A stretch of 64,000 nucleotides of DNA from NCBI GenBank assembly GCA_013368315.1, contig JAACJM010000043.1, forward strand, positions 124,001 through 188,000. The letters run 5' to 3'. Positions 10,331 through 21,517 of the stretch are shown in pieces. This stretch comes from Tetrapyrgos nigripes (taxonomy: Eukaryota > Basidiomycota > Agaricomycetes > Agaricales > Campanellaceae). Position 1 is the stretch's first letter; each line of letters opens with the position of its first letter. The notes beneath the pieces were generated by a model. That model had not been told where the DNA came from. It was given only the letters and a program-made list of their open reading frames with translations, and ran no database searches. The position numbers were made by a program, and so were the translations under genes.

Positions 10331-11375
10331 TTAGGTCTACAGGGAAAAAAAGGATATCAGTGCCAGGGTCGTGAAGACAAAAATGAAAGGAAAAGAAACA
10401 CAACGTTATAACGCACCTATCGAGACAGCATCAGGAAAAAGGCATCAGGCCTTTTCAGGCCTTTTCGAGAACTTTTATCCGAATCACCGAACTTTCTCAA
10501 GCCAGGTCCGATTACTTTCAAAAGTCCGATTACTCGCTCAAAGGCCAAAAATGTCTATGTAGAAGTTCAAAAAAAAGTACATTAAATCTTTCAGTAAAGT
10601 ACCAATACGACCATTTTAGACCACACATCGGTCTCATGGAAGGTAAGTGCACGTTGAACCTGTAAAATGGAAGATGAGATAATGACACAATTGTCGAGCA
10701 ATGACAAACCGCCTGAATTGACAGGACGACAGCGCCAACCGGCCTCATGCCAAGACGGTCTTCTTCTGCGATACGGCCAGTAGAGCTGGTAAAAAGAGAA
10801 CGGGTGTTGGTGGGAATGAGTATGCGTGGAACGTGTCAATTTTCTCTCCTGATACTCTGACCGGGACGACGTGATTCCGCTCTCTGAACCTGTGATATCT
10901 GTCGAACTAGGCTTCACCCCGCAGTCTGAGTTATGACTTTGCTGCAAGCCCCTCGTTGTTCGTGCTATGTTTGTTATCTTACTATACATAGATAACAAAC
11001 ATAGCACGAACAAACACTATTTACAGACTGTACTACATGCTGTTAAATGTCAAAGAAACTTGTACCATCTGACCTTAATGGACCGACATCTTTCCACAAC
11101 TCAATGAGCATCAAATGAGGCTGTTCTGTTCTGCGTTACAGGTTATGCCACTACATGAGTTCGACCGTTCCACATCTTCAACCGTGATCCTGTTCCTAGC
11201 TTTTCCCTCATCTCCAACCATTATTCTTTCTCTTACTCGCTGTTCTACAGGACAATCCTCGACTTCACTGGGTATGTATTATGGTTTTTATATTGAATAG
11301 AAAGATACTAACGGCTTACCTGCAGAGCTTATGCAACGTGTCGTTATCTTGACACTGTTGCTACTTTGTCTCATC
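10331..11375. other. Divergent promoter region between the two Plavaka genes
   Basis: About 1 kb between the minus-strand companion gene and the plus-strand transposase. No convincing exon was seen. It contains a perfect long inverted repeat at 10956-11013 and a T/C-rich tract near 11150-11260 upstream of the transposase start. Confidence 0.45.
10956..11013. repeat. Perfect 24-bp inverted repeat with 10-base loop
   Basis: The arms 10956-10979 and 10990-11013 are exact reverse complements (outer bases TTGTTCGTGC, inner bases GTTATCT). The loop is TACTATACAT. It lies between the divergent genes of the transposon. It could be a small foldback insertion or a structural or regulatory site. Confidence 0.8.
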
Positions 11376-14300
11376 ATGTCCAATCAATTCACCTGCCCTG
11401 ACTGCTCTGAGCAGTTTCAAAGCAACTGAGGCCTCAGTAGGCATCGAAACGGCTGCGCTTACAAGAATTCTGGCAGGGCAACAACACACACTAAAGTTCG
11501 GAAGAGAGAGAGAGCAACGGATGTTACTGTTGAGCGGAATCAAAGCATTCCTGCTGCATTGGTAAGGTTTTTTTTTACTTCTATCTTTCCACTTTGACTA
11601 ACCAAATTTCTAACTACCAACAAGCCTGAATCTTTACCAGTTGCAGAACCTGTTGCAGAGGCTCCTATTGCTCCCAAACCCAAACCCAAGCCCAAATCAG
11701 CTGTAGTTCCTTCCCAAGCCACAGCCAACAGCCTTGAAGCCCTCACAGACTGGACGTGTACGGTTCCTACCCTCAAAATTCCAGGACAATTTGCCATCAC
11801 TCTCCAAAGAAGTCAAGCTGACATTTGTACCTCCCGATCCACCCATACAGCCAAAATCTCCACAGATCATTCCCAAGCCTACCCCTCCTTCTCCTGAGCC
11901 TGCTCGATCACCCACTCCAACAGATCCCATCCTCAACTACGTTAACACTGAGCCTGATGAGTTTGGTGTATATTGCTCCTATCCAAAACCACCAACATCT
12001 GCTCCTGATACCAACATACCCATTGAGGATATCTGTGAGGGTCATGGCTTTCCTTGTCCACCACCAAAAGAGCCCCCACCTATCTTTGGGAAAGCTGCTA
12101 CTCAGCTTAAAGATACCCTTGGTCCTTTTCCAAACGTTACAGTCTTCCAACTCATGGACTGGCATTACAGCTGGGATACCAAGTCTATTGGTGACCTGGA
12201 TGATCTAGTCAAGAACGTCTTTTTACCTGACGACTTTTCCAAATCTCATTTGGAGGGATTCAGTGCAAAGAAGGTTCTCCAAGATATTGATGATTTTGGG
12301 GGGTTCCAGTATACTTTGAAGGCAGAGGATGGGTGGTATGAAGCTTCGGTAAAGCTTCCATTGCCTGCTGAGGGAGTGAAGCAGTCTGAGGCCGAGGCTC
12401 CTTTATTTGAAATTCCTGGTGTCTATTTTCGAAAGCCTCTTGAAGTCATAAAATCAGTATTCCAGTCTGAGGCCTCTCAGAATTTCCATTACACTCCTTT
12501 CCGTCTATATCAGCAATCACCAGATGCTGACTTCCCTTCTCCAAATGACACTCGTCTTCATCAGGAGCTTTACAACTCGGATGCATACATTGAAGAGTAT
12601 GAGTGGATCCAGGTCCAACAAGCAGAGAGGCAAAGAAGAGACCCTGAGTTGGAGAAAGAGGTTGACGTAGAATGTGTGCCAGTTGGAATCATGGCTTGGT
12701 CTGATGCAACACAGGTTGCTCAATTTGGTGATGCATCAATGTGGCCCATATACATGTACTTTGGAAACCAGTCCAAGTATCAGCGAGCAAGGCCCACTGC
12801 ATTTGCAGCTCATCACCTGGCATATGTCCCAAAGGTAAGTCAGTATTCCCCAAGCTTGAATTAAAATTAAAAGTTTTTTTACTACTAGCTACCGGATAAT
12901 CTACAAGATGAATATCAAAAGCATTTCAGCTTTCCAGCCAGTGCACCGACAATTACACACCTAAAGCGGGAGCTCATGCATGCAGTTTGGGCTCTCATTC
13001 TTGACCCAGAATTCATGCATGCCTATGAGCATGGCATCAAACTCAAATGTGGAGATGGTGTTGAACGCCGACTTTTTCCAAGATTTTTTACATACTCTGC
13101 TGATTATCCTGAAAAGTAAGTATTTATTTTTATTTCGAGCCTATGGCTGATAAATTATTTAGAATTCTACTTGCTACTATTCGTCATCTTGGTAAATTCC
13201 CCTGTCCACACTGCTTTGTTGAAAAGCATCAAATCCGGCTACTTGGAACAGTCTGGGATAAAAAAAGGCGGATACAGAAACCTCGAGAGGATACTGGGTA
13301 CCGCCAGAATATGATTGAGAGTATCAGAAGGTGGATATTTGACACAGGTTATAGTATTGCAAGTCAGGCAGTGGAACAATTTCTGCAGCCTTATTCATGG
13401 GTTCCTACCAGGGTGAGGTCTCAACCAATTTCCCTTAAATTAATTACTTAATTCTTTATTCAGAATATATTTTCAGAACGATTTGCCAAGTTTGGACTTA
13501 ATTTTTACAACCTATTTGTTCCTGATGTTTTGCATGAGCTTGAACTTGGTGTCTGGAAGGCTTTGTTCACACATCTTCTCCGCATTTTATTTGCTATTGG
13601 TGGTGATAGCATCCAAAGAATGAATAAGCAGTAAGTTGAAGCCTTAGGTTTATTGTTTTTTCATATTCTGAAAGCTTGGATAGGTTTCGAAGAGTACCCC
13701 CCTTTGGTAGAGATACAATCTGACGCATCCAGAATAATGCCTCTGCTATGAAGCAAATGGCTGCAAGAGATTTTGAGGATTTACTTCAGGTATGTCATGA
13801 TTTTATGCATATATTATATACTGATGACCTCTAGATATCTTTGCCAGTCTTTGAGGGCCTTGTACCAGACCATGAGAAGGATATCCAGGACCTTCTTTTT
13901 GATATGGCTGCTCTCCACTGTCTTGCAAAATTCCGTCTCCATTCAGATACAACGCTGCAAATGCTTGATAACACTACAACTGAACTTGGACGTTCCCTTC
14001 GGAAGTTTGAGGAGAAGGTTTGCAAATCCTATGTTACAAAGGAGTTACCCAAGGAGACTGCTGCAAGAGGTAGAAAGAAGGCAAATGCTGTAGAGAAGGA
14101 GAAAGGAAGGAGTGCAAAGGGAAAGGGAAAGCAGAAGGCAACAGGAGAGGAGGATGAAACAGTTACCAGCCCAGGTGCAAGGCAACGTACCTTCAGTCTG
14201 GACACATATAAAATCCATGCCATTGGGTATTATGCCACCTTCATTCCGAGGGTAGGAACCACAGATAGCTATTCTACTCAGATTGTGAGTAATCTGTTTG

Positions 14301-15667
14301 ATATATTTATTCTTTATTCACTTATTCATAGGGCGAGCTGGAGCATAAACGAGTGAAACAGTTCTATGCTCGTACAAATAAAACTTTTCGATATGTCCGC
14401 CAGGTGACTGCTCATGAGAAGCGGAAACGTATCATAGAGCAGCTCAAGAATCGACAAGAGGCTGTGAAAGAGGATAGTATTGCAGTTCCTTTTCATCATT
14501 CTGATCCTCTTCCACCGTCATCTCCTCATTTACGATACAAAATTTCTGCCGACAATTCTCAATGGCTCAATATACCCCAGTGGATGAACCAGCATGAAGA
14601 TGATCCAGCTGTAACTGTGGGTACAACTTTTCTTTTTGTTTAACATGACTAAAATCTTTCCAGAATTTTTATTCTAAACTCCGGGCACACATTTTTGCCA
14701 GATTGACCAAGAGGCCAGAAGATGATACCATCACATGGCAAGACCGCTCACTTGTCAAAATTCGCCACAGTCGTATGTATTGCCACAAGGTTCTTCGGGT
14801 ACATTACACTACCTATGATATGCGCCGGAGTCTGGATTCTATTAACCCACGCACTCACTCTGATGTGATGGTTCTTTCTTCAAATCCCAAGCATGATGGA
14901 CACCCTTACTGGTATTGTCGTGTTTTGGGCATCTTTCATGTTAATGTCTCATTCAACAATCAGGAGGTGGGGCAGTTGGATTTCTTGTGGGTGCGATGGT
15001 TTGACTTGGACCAGAAGTACAAGTTTGGCTGGAAGGAGAAACGTCTTCCTCGGGTATGCTTTGTAGATGGTGATGAACCGTCAGCATTTGGCTTTTTGGA
15101 TCCCGCACAAGTAGTCCATGCAGTTCACCTTATTCCAGCTTTCAATCTTGGCAAATCAAAAAGCAACCTGGAGATGTCAGTTGCTCGCAAGAACTCAGAT
15201 AAAGGTTGGGACTGGGCTAAGTATTATGTTGGAATGTAAGTCTCACAATTACTTTTTCTTTCAACAGTAACCAACCCTCCCCTAGCTTTGCAGACCGAGA
15301 TATGGCTGCCTGTTACATTCCAGATATCAGACTTGGCCACATGCAGCTCACCAAGTCATTGCCATTGCCAGAAGATGACTCATCTATGGATGAGGTAGTG
15401 GAGGAGGAAATTGTTACAGAAGATGTAGAAATGTCTGAGGAGCCACTGATTCTTCCTGAGCAGCCGCCAGCTGAAGGTCATGTAGTAGCAGAGGAGGCAG
15501 ATGATGAGGGGAAGCAGGAGGATTATGGTTATGTTGCTAATGATGAAGAAGATGAGGAAGATGAGAGAGATGGTGATGAAAATGAGGATTTGGGTCCAGA
15601 GGATGGTGAAGAGCCACTTAATTATGATATGGAGGTCTTAGCAGCAGAGGGATATGGTGTATTATAA
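11376..15667 (+). pseudogene. Plavaka transposase gene, 10 exons, with two stops and a frameshift
   Basis: Exons inferred from GT-AG junctions and frame: 11376-11561, 11625-12834, 12889-13115, 13163-13412, 13464-13630, 13684-13789, 13835-14284, 14332 to about 14616, 14664-15235 and 15286-15667. The N-terminus holds a zinc finger (CPDC, then H and C). A Pro-rich linker follows, then the Plavaka signature region: DEFGVY near 11950-11970, a W-rich segment at 12160, AEDGW near 12325, and WPIYMYFGNQSKY near 12745-12780. FPRFFTYSADYPEK ends at 13115 and PDVLHELELGVWK is at about 13520. The tail is acidic. TGA at 11427 lies inside the zinc finger and TGA at 13721 sits where Arg is usual. The frame also shifts by one between about 11690 and 11734. 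Family members cut and paste CACTA-like elements in fungi. Confidence 0.85.
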
Positions 15668-16050
15668 TGTTACATCTGGACTCTTTCAATCAGCTTGACA
15701 GTCATGTATTATCTCAATCAGCTTGATAGTCATGTATTATTCCAATCAGCTTGGTAGTCATGTACTATGAGCTACAGTCTGTAAGCAATGATTTGACATG
15801 CACAACTTGAGACCTTGATATCATACTGGTTGATATGTACAGGTGCTTCAGCCTGCAACTACAGTATCATTATGAATCTTTCTGTAACAGAACCACACAT
15901 TCTGTATAAGTCTGTAACAGGTAAATGCATAATGGAATTGAATTTACAGTATGTATTAAAGTCTACAGAATGAACAGCTATGTTACAGAGCACTACATAC
16001 TGAATCTCATCTGGCCAGGCACCTCCATATTCTACTGTCCTGGACAGGTG
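15668..16050. repeat. Right subterminal region of the Plavaka element
   Basis: Three tandem copies of about 35 bp (CAATCAGCTTG then AGTCATGTA) occupy 15680-15775. The rest is AT-rich, with TCTGTAACAGGTAAATGCATAA near 15910. Part of this (ACAGGTAA, ATGCATAA) recurs inverted in the left subterminal region near 7001-7021. No gene is present. Confidence 0.6.
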
Positions 16051-16079
16051 TCCCAGGTTTTTTGGCTTTTGCTGATGGG

Positions 16080-16283
16080 AAAAAGTTGCAGTACCTCCTC
16101 CGATGGAAAGGCTATGGACCACAAGAGGACTCATGGGAGCACGCAGAGGACTTGGTACATGCTTCAAAGGCAGTGCCAGACTTCTATGTAAGGCATCCTG
16201 ATGCTGTTAAAATGGTGCGAGTGTCACAAGCTGATCATTCCAGGAACTGGCATGCTGTGTCGAGGTCACCGCAGATCAAGTAG
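16080..16283 (+). pseudogene. Second half of the gypsy chromodomain and Pol C-terminus
   Basis: This frame continues the chromodomain interrupted at 6850. It begins with KKLQYLLRWKGYGPQEDSWE, the core of a chromodomain, and ends at TAG 16281-16283 shortly before the right LTR. With the Plavaka element and one GG removed, the two halves join in frame. Chromodomains of this clade direct integration toward histone-marked chromatin. A purine-rich stretch (AGGGAGGTGA) at 16282-16291 fits a polypurine tract. Confidence 0.85.
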
Positions 16284-16291
16284 GGAGGTGA

Positions 16292-16684
16292 TGTAAGGGG
16301 ACAGTTTCCTTTTTCCTTCCCTTCTCCTTTAGGACTTGTTTGTTCTCGTCTTATCTGGACTTCATTGACTTTCATTGACTTGTTTACCCCGGTTTCATTG
16401 TTTCATCATCCATCATTCATTGTTCATCATTTTGATCTTTCATCATTCCACCTTTCTATTACCACGTTTCAACTGTACAGTTTTGCAGATCTTTTCCCAG
16501 GCCTTCATATAAGTATATATACCCCTTCCCTGCAGGTGAGTATCCTTGAGTTTTTCTCTTTGGATCTCCTCCTGCAGGTGCATAGTATGTCAGCCTTGTA
16601 TTTTCTAGTTCTGATTTATATATCTTTGGATCTTCTCCATCAGTTGTTGAGTGAGTGCCTCACATGCCAGGAGTCACCGTTACA
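16292..16684 (+). repeat. 3' LTR
   Basis: 393 bp, same length as the left LTR, starting TGTAAGGGG and ending CGTTACA. GCTGT follows as the target duplication. Differences from the left LTR include several C/T and G/A changes and two short clusters (near 16462 and 16632). Confidence 0.92.
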
Positions 16685-16689
16685 GCTGT

Positions 16690-17394
16690 AGAGAAGGCTG
16701 TCAAGAAGCTGTATCAGAGAAATGAAAGGTCTGGTGCATAGCATGTGGAACAAGAGTCATATGGTGTAAAGATCCAAGGATACAGAGATAAGAAGAAATA
16801 AATAGTATCAAATATAGACATCATGACACAATCCACATTCTGTTGTCTGTGACTGCCATGGACAGTATCAAGCACTCATGGGCGGCAATCTGGAGAACCT
16901 TGACAGGATGGTTGACCCCCTGGACATGCTGTACATCTAGCTACAAAGTATTGTAAGTTCAAGTTATATTAAATCAGATCTCAAAAAATGCATGCTTGAG
17001 TATATCAGGGTTAGGGTTTGAGTTTGGAATCGGTTCAGCTCTAGCAGCAATACTGGATCCACTGTTGATGACCAATGCCACAGTCATGACAAGGAAGGTG
17101 AGAGTCAAAGTGGGGTTGATAATGTGCATTTTTGGGAAGTGCAAAGTTGTAGATCAAGTTGGGGATTTGGATTTCTTTTATCCCTGCAAAATTGGAGAAT
17201 TATAATGGGAAGAAAATAGACATCAAAGGATGTTGCCCACCTGTAGGATTAAGATGCTGCAACTTGAGGGTCTTGTGGATGGACTTGATTGGCTTTGGGG
17301 AGGGAGGATTATATCTCTGCAGTGTGTGAGCTCCAGAGTGCCTAAACTCTAAGTTTACTTGCATCAGTGCCTTTCTGAATTTCTTTGAGACTAC
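16690..17394. other. Intergenic, no gene recognised
   Basis: The flank of the gypsy insertion is a short series of GGCTGTGAAGGAAGCTGTA-like repeats shared between 1680-1720 and 16685-16720, split by the element. Beyond it I see AT-rich DNA without a supported exon. The segment from about 17320 begins a duplicated block that recurs at about 18385. Confidence 0.45.
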
Positions 17395-18900
17395 TTAGGC
17401 CCCGTTCTGCAAACCAGATAGGATAAGCTGTTCCCAGCCAAAAATATTCCGTAGGATAGGATAAGCGAAAAAATTGATTTATCATTGCTATCGCATGCTC
17501 GCGCGTTCGGCAAACGTCAGATTGGACAACCGTAAAAAAAATAGTAGCTTACCAGTGTCCTATATTTGGCAGGTCTGCTTACGTTTTGATTCCCGCGCAT
17601 GTGCACAGTCACAAAGTTGACGCCAAAACGATGAAAATTGTTGCTGCTGACAATCCCACAGCAGTTCCTCATTTTGAGACACATTGCTTGATTTTTTCCT
17701 AGAATACTTTGGTTTTACACTTTTAAATATCACCTGTACTTTTTCGCTTCAGAAACACAACTTTGTGCATGGTGAGGCCTGTCTATACGTTCGAAGTCTT
17801 GAAGAAAAAACCACTGAGACAGTGGCAGTGCACTCGCGCGGGAATCGAAACGTAAGCTACTGTGGAGGAATGGAATAAATTTATTGTTTCGTTGTCCAAT
17901 GCTTGTCGGACGGAAATATCAAAAAATCGCATCATTTTTTATATTGTTCTTTCTTATCCTATCCCAGTTACAGAACGGGGCCTTAGTAGGGAGCACATCG
18001 CCCAAAACATACTTTGACTCAGGAGTCAGGAACTGCAAAACTTCTTACTATTGTGATGGAGGCCTTCTTTTGAGGATCGATGCGATGGATAGCGGGTATG
18101 GCGTGTGTTATACTTAGATGCAGTCAAGGCTCAAAATGTACCATTGCATCCAGAGCACTCCCCATGATGCAGCGAATTATGCCAACTAAAAGGCAGTGAC
18201 AGATGAATTGTGGAGGACTTGATTTGAAATTTGAGGGCATGGACGCGACTCGGTTCTTAAGTGGATGCAATGCTGATATGCAAGAAATGGAAATAGTACG
18301 TGTTCGTCCCACAGCACCTTTCCTTCCTAAAAGTCAAAGGGCACAGGGACTGAACCTCGAATTTCAATGTCACGGTATAACATACAGAGTGCCTAGATTC
18401 TAACTTTACTTCCATCAGTGCCTGTTAGGATTTCTTTAGAACTACTTGGTAAGGAGTACATCCCCCAGTGTTCCGCATCCTCATAACCTAAGCAACAACA
18501 ATGCAGTTCAAACGTACCTGGACTCAGGAGTCAGGGGCTGAAAATTAAAACATCCTCACTTTGTGATGGAGACGTTATTTTGAGGATAGTACCGAATCCC
18601 GATGGATGTGATGGATAGCGGGTGTGGCGGGAGTGATAGTTTGATGAAGTGAAGGCTCAAAATGTACAATTGCATCCAGAGCATTAGTGTCGCACTGATG
18701 ATGATGGTAAGCACTTGAATGTTGAATTTTGACGGACATGGATGCGACGGGACTCGGTTCTCAAGTGGATGGAGTGGTGGATGGTTTCGAGAAATAGATA
18801 TCGCACCCGGAGTGACCCATGATTCACTGGCATGCCTGAATCTTAGCTCAAGAAATGCTGAGAGCTCATAATATGACAACATCCAAATCCAGGTGGCAAT
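17320..18900. repeat. Kilobase-scale tandem duplication, first copy interrupted by a MITE
   Basis: CAGAGTGCCTA(A/G)A, CATCAGTGCCT, CTACTT(A/G), GAGTCAGG, GCGATGGATAGCGGGT, GGCTCAAAATGTAC and GCATCCAGAGCA occur in the same order in two copies, from about 17333 and from about 18390. Discounting the 585-bp insertion, each copy is about 0.5 kb. The copies are diverged and no coding frame is conserved between them. Confidence 0.65.
17398..17982. mobile_element. PIF/Harbinger-like MITE with TTA target duplication
   Basis: The 585-bp element starts GGCCCCGTTCTG and ends in its complement CAGAACGGGGCC. TTA flanks both sides (17395-17397, 17983-17985). Inverted similarity continues inward (GATAGGATAAG; GCTTACGTTT then GATTCCCGCGC at about 17576-17600 and again inverted near 17826-17855), so it is a foldback element. 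A 3-bp TWA duplication with G/C-rich ends fits PIF/Harbinger. It has no coding capacity. A fragment of a Harbinger transposase lies at 54872-55350. Confidence 0.8.
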
Positions 18901-19580
18901 GGGTATGGCTTGGCAGTATCTTAAATGGATTTTTTCAGGTCGATAAATCATTTTCAACTATGTTACCATCACAGATTTAAAAAAGAAACACCAGAAATCC
19001 GGGTGAAAAAGTACAATTTCCGGATTGATTTTTTCGACATTTGGACCAGCATAAAGAAAAACCACAAGCTTGGCGTGGCTCAAAATAGTCGCCGCCCCCT
19101 AATTCGATGCATTCTGATCATATATTAATTTCCAATTTTAGCAGATTTAGAGATCTGTCTATTTACTATGTTTGCTCAGACTCACTCTTAGAGTCTTACC
19201 TTGACTCATGGTCCTCATGCTTAGCTCCCTATCTGCATGTCTGCCTGGGAAACGATTTTCACCGACTCTAAGTCGTCTAAAGTTGGAGCCACCGGCCAGA
19301 GCCGAGCCGGACCATTTATAGAAGGAGCTGTACATCACTATTCCCGACAAAAATTGAAAATTTTGATGGTAGAAAGTTCGTCGAATCGTCATGGATGGTT
19401 TGATGGTGCCTGGTGCCTGGTTTTAGCCAATTTGCATGTTACTTATATAACAGAGCTGGATGAGCTTAATAGTGTGGTAACCGGTCGCCTTCTTCTGAGA
19501 CCTTCTCCTGACTTTGTGTGCCTCAGACTGTTGCAGACATTCATTCTGTTTGTTCTTGCCTAACCACCTCCCATCCTGGC
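18901..19580. other. Intergenic with probable promoter of the membrane protein gene
   Basis: No gene was seen. TTATATAA near 19443-19450 lies about 135 bp upstream of the ATG at 19581 and is the best TATA candidate. Confidence 0.35.
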
Positions 19581-21220
19581 ATGAGCTCTCTCAACGAAAC
19601 ACAAGTCAACGCTGTTCTGCAGAATGTAGTCCAGTGTACGAGGTTCCGTGTCTTTCCTCTCCTGGTGGAAACTTTTCTATGGGGTGAGTGGAACTACTTA
19701 TTGATGCAATGAATGGTCTTACCCTTTTCTGAATCATGCTTCGAATACATAGCTAGCTATACTCTTCTCATCGTTGCATCTACATATATTTTGCTGTAAG
19801 TCCTTACTTATACATGAATCAACTTAAACGTTGTTCTAACTTGGAAACACGGACAGCTCTCGAGGGATTCGATCTCGTCCCAAGAAGATCATGCTCGCAC
19901 TCACCCTTGCGATGTATGCATTGTCAACTTTGGATTGGGCCATCGATGTCCGTCATGTTTGGACTGATCTGGAAGTATCAATCCCTGGCCAGCTCGTTGA
20001 TCCCACCAATGTGGAGATGCAAGCAAGTGTGAACAGGATGAGTACACTGCTGAGGGTTGTTCAGGCTTTCACAAATAATATCTGTGTAAGTTAGCACATC
20101 TGCTACAGACCAAGGCTGTGTTGTGAATGCTGCTAATCATGTGTACTGATAAACTCTTGTAGGTTCTCCTCGGGGACATAGTTGTCTGCTGGAGAGTCAG
20201 TGTCGTTTATAAGAATGATAAGTGGGTCTTTTGGACTGCTGTTGCTTGGTTGGTCATTTTAGCCCGTAAGTCAGCGCGATCCTTCTCAATTGAACTTCTT
20301 TTCCATGAATCCAAACTCACAATTGAATATTACTGTACAGCCTTACTCCTCACCTGTAATCTAACTCAAATTGGTGTTGGATTCCCAAACATCACACACC
20401 TGCATGTTCTGGCAGGCTCTCAACTTTACATTGATATTTTTGCGCTCAGTGTGAGTGCCTTGATCAATATCTGGGCAACAGTGATGATTGCTTTGAAAGC
20501 ATGGTTCGTACCCTGTTTGTCATATTTAAATTGTGTTTGCCTGATTATTCTTTGCTCTTTGAATCCACAGGAGAAGCCGATACAATCTGCGACTATTCCT
20601 CCTGAAATCCAGTCGAAAGACTTTTGCTGAATCGATCATGACACTTTTTGTGGAAAGTGGGATCATATACTCAGTTGCGTGGGTGAGTCGCATGCGGAGT
20701 TTGTCTCACTGTGAGATAGATTGCCTGACATGAATCAGATTGCCAAGAACGTTATCATAGTTCCTCAAGTTGCCAACACTTCATACACTAACTATGCTAT
20801 TATGATAATGAATCAGGTTGTGGTGAGTCACTCTTGTCGAGTTGATTATCATTGATTTTAATTTCTGAATTATACCTACATAACACTCACTAGGGAATGT
20901 ATCCAACAATCATCTTAGTTCTAGTTGCACTCCATAAATCTCATACTGATCATTCCTTCACATACGTCGCTGAAGCTGGGCCTGATCGAGTCGGTGGATT
21001 CATGTCAGGCAAGCCGTCCACGTATAGCACTGCATTGGACCCAATGAGTAGCATTCAGGACGGGACAATCTTGGTGATTACGGAGCGGCGTATGGATACA
21101 GATTCTACGGATTTGACCCGCAACGGTATGAACTCCTGTAGCAACTTTTCAGGAAGTTCTAGAGATGATGTTTGTGGGGACAAGGAGATAGGGAGGGTCA
21201 CTGGCATGGAAGGGGCGTAA
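19581..21220 (+). CDS. Multipass membrane protein of an expanded basidiomycete family (387 aa, 8 exons)
   Basis: Exons: 19581-19683, 19753-19795, 19857-20085, 20163-20265, 20341-20503, 20571-20682, 20739-20822, 20894-21220. All have GT-AG ends and keep one frame, giving 387 residues without a stop. The ATG at 19581 is followed by a short N-terminus and several hydrophobic segments: LLIVASTYILL, LTLAMYALSTLDWAIDV, VLLGDIVVCWRVSVVY with WTAVAWLVILA, LYIDIFALSVSALINIWATV, SIMTLFVESGIIYSVAW, and YPTIILVLVAL. The VESGxxY and xGMYPTxIVxLVAL segments are typical of uncharacterised six- or seven-helix proteins expanded in Agaricomycetes. The C-terminal tail is Ser/Asp-rich and probably cytosolic. A receptor-like role is often assumed but not shown. 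The gene is intact although repeats surround it. Confidence 0.85.
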
Positions 21221-21405
21221 CTGATTGACCGCCGTGACCCATCGCTCTGGAATATCAGTTAGTATAGCCATTTTCGTATCAATAGGCAGGATCTGGGGTC
21301 TAAATTTTCAAAGTACTATCAATACTGGAATATCACTTTGTTTATCGGCCGAAATCACTGTAGCCTAAAAATAAGCTCAAAGAAGGAAGAAAGCGGATGT
21401 ACTTG

Positions 21406-21517
21406 CACGCCGAAAATACAAAAATATTCGCTCGGCAGAAAGGCGTACAGAAACATCTTATATCAGTACAATAATGTCATCTATCCGTCGAGCGGATATT
21501 TTTGTCTTTTCGGCGTG
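21406..21517. mobile_element. 112-bp MITE with 30-bp inverted ends
   Basis: CACGCCGAAAA at 21406 and its complement ending at 21517 head arms of about 30 bp that match at about 27 positions. TTG stands on both sides, a possible 3-bp duplication. A single related arm (CCGTCGAGCGGATATTT) recurs at about 40215-40250 without its partner. The superfamily is uncertain. Confidence 0.6.

Larger units (their letters stand above)
6851..16077 (+). mobile_element. Plavaka-type (CACTA-like) DNA transposon nested in the gypsy chromodomain
   Basis: The ends are inverted: CATCAGCAAAA at 6851 matches the complement of TTTTGCTGATG ending at 16077, and similarity continues through AACCTG/GACCTG and a CCTGTCCAGG block. 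GG stands on both sides (6849-6850 and 16078-16079), giving a 2-bp duplication. Removing the element with one GG rejoins the chromodomain in frame, which fixes the borders. It holds a Plavaka transposase gene (plus strand) and a divergent multi-exon gene (minus strand). Tandem repeats lie near each end: three copies of about 60 bp at 7090-7265 and three of about 35 bp at 15680-15775. The transposase carries stops, so this copy is not autonomous. Confidence 0.88.
1721..16684 (+). mobile_element. Ty3/gypsy chromovirus (Tf1/sushi-like), split by a nested DNA transposon
   Basis: Two 393-bp LTRs bound the element. The pentanucleotide GCTGT directly precedes it (1716-1720) and follows it (16685-16689), which is a 5-bp target-site duplication. 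LTR ends are TGTAAGGG and CCCTTACA, perfectly inverted in the left copy. The order gag, zinc knuckle, protease, reverse transcriptase, RNase H, integrase and C-terminal chromodomain is that of chromoviruses. About 9.2 kb inside it is a later Plavaka insertion, so the retroelement alone is about 5.7 kb. All enzymatic domains carry stops, shifts or lost catalytic residues. The LTRs differ at roughly 17 of 393 sites by eye, many of them transitions. Confidence 0.93.

Noticed and set aside
11734..12864. A separate 376-codon gene inside the transposase region
   Set aside because: It is the large second exon of the Plavaka transposase, entered after a one-base shift and leaving through a GTAAGT donor at 12835.
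1721..16684. Recently active retrotransposon
   Set aside because: Target duplication and LTRs are well preserved, but every enzyme domain is broken and the LTRs differ by about 4 percent by eye, so this copy is not active.
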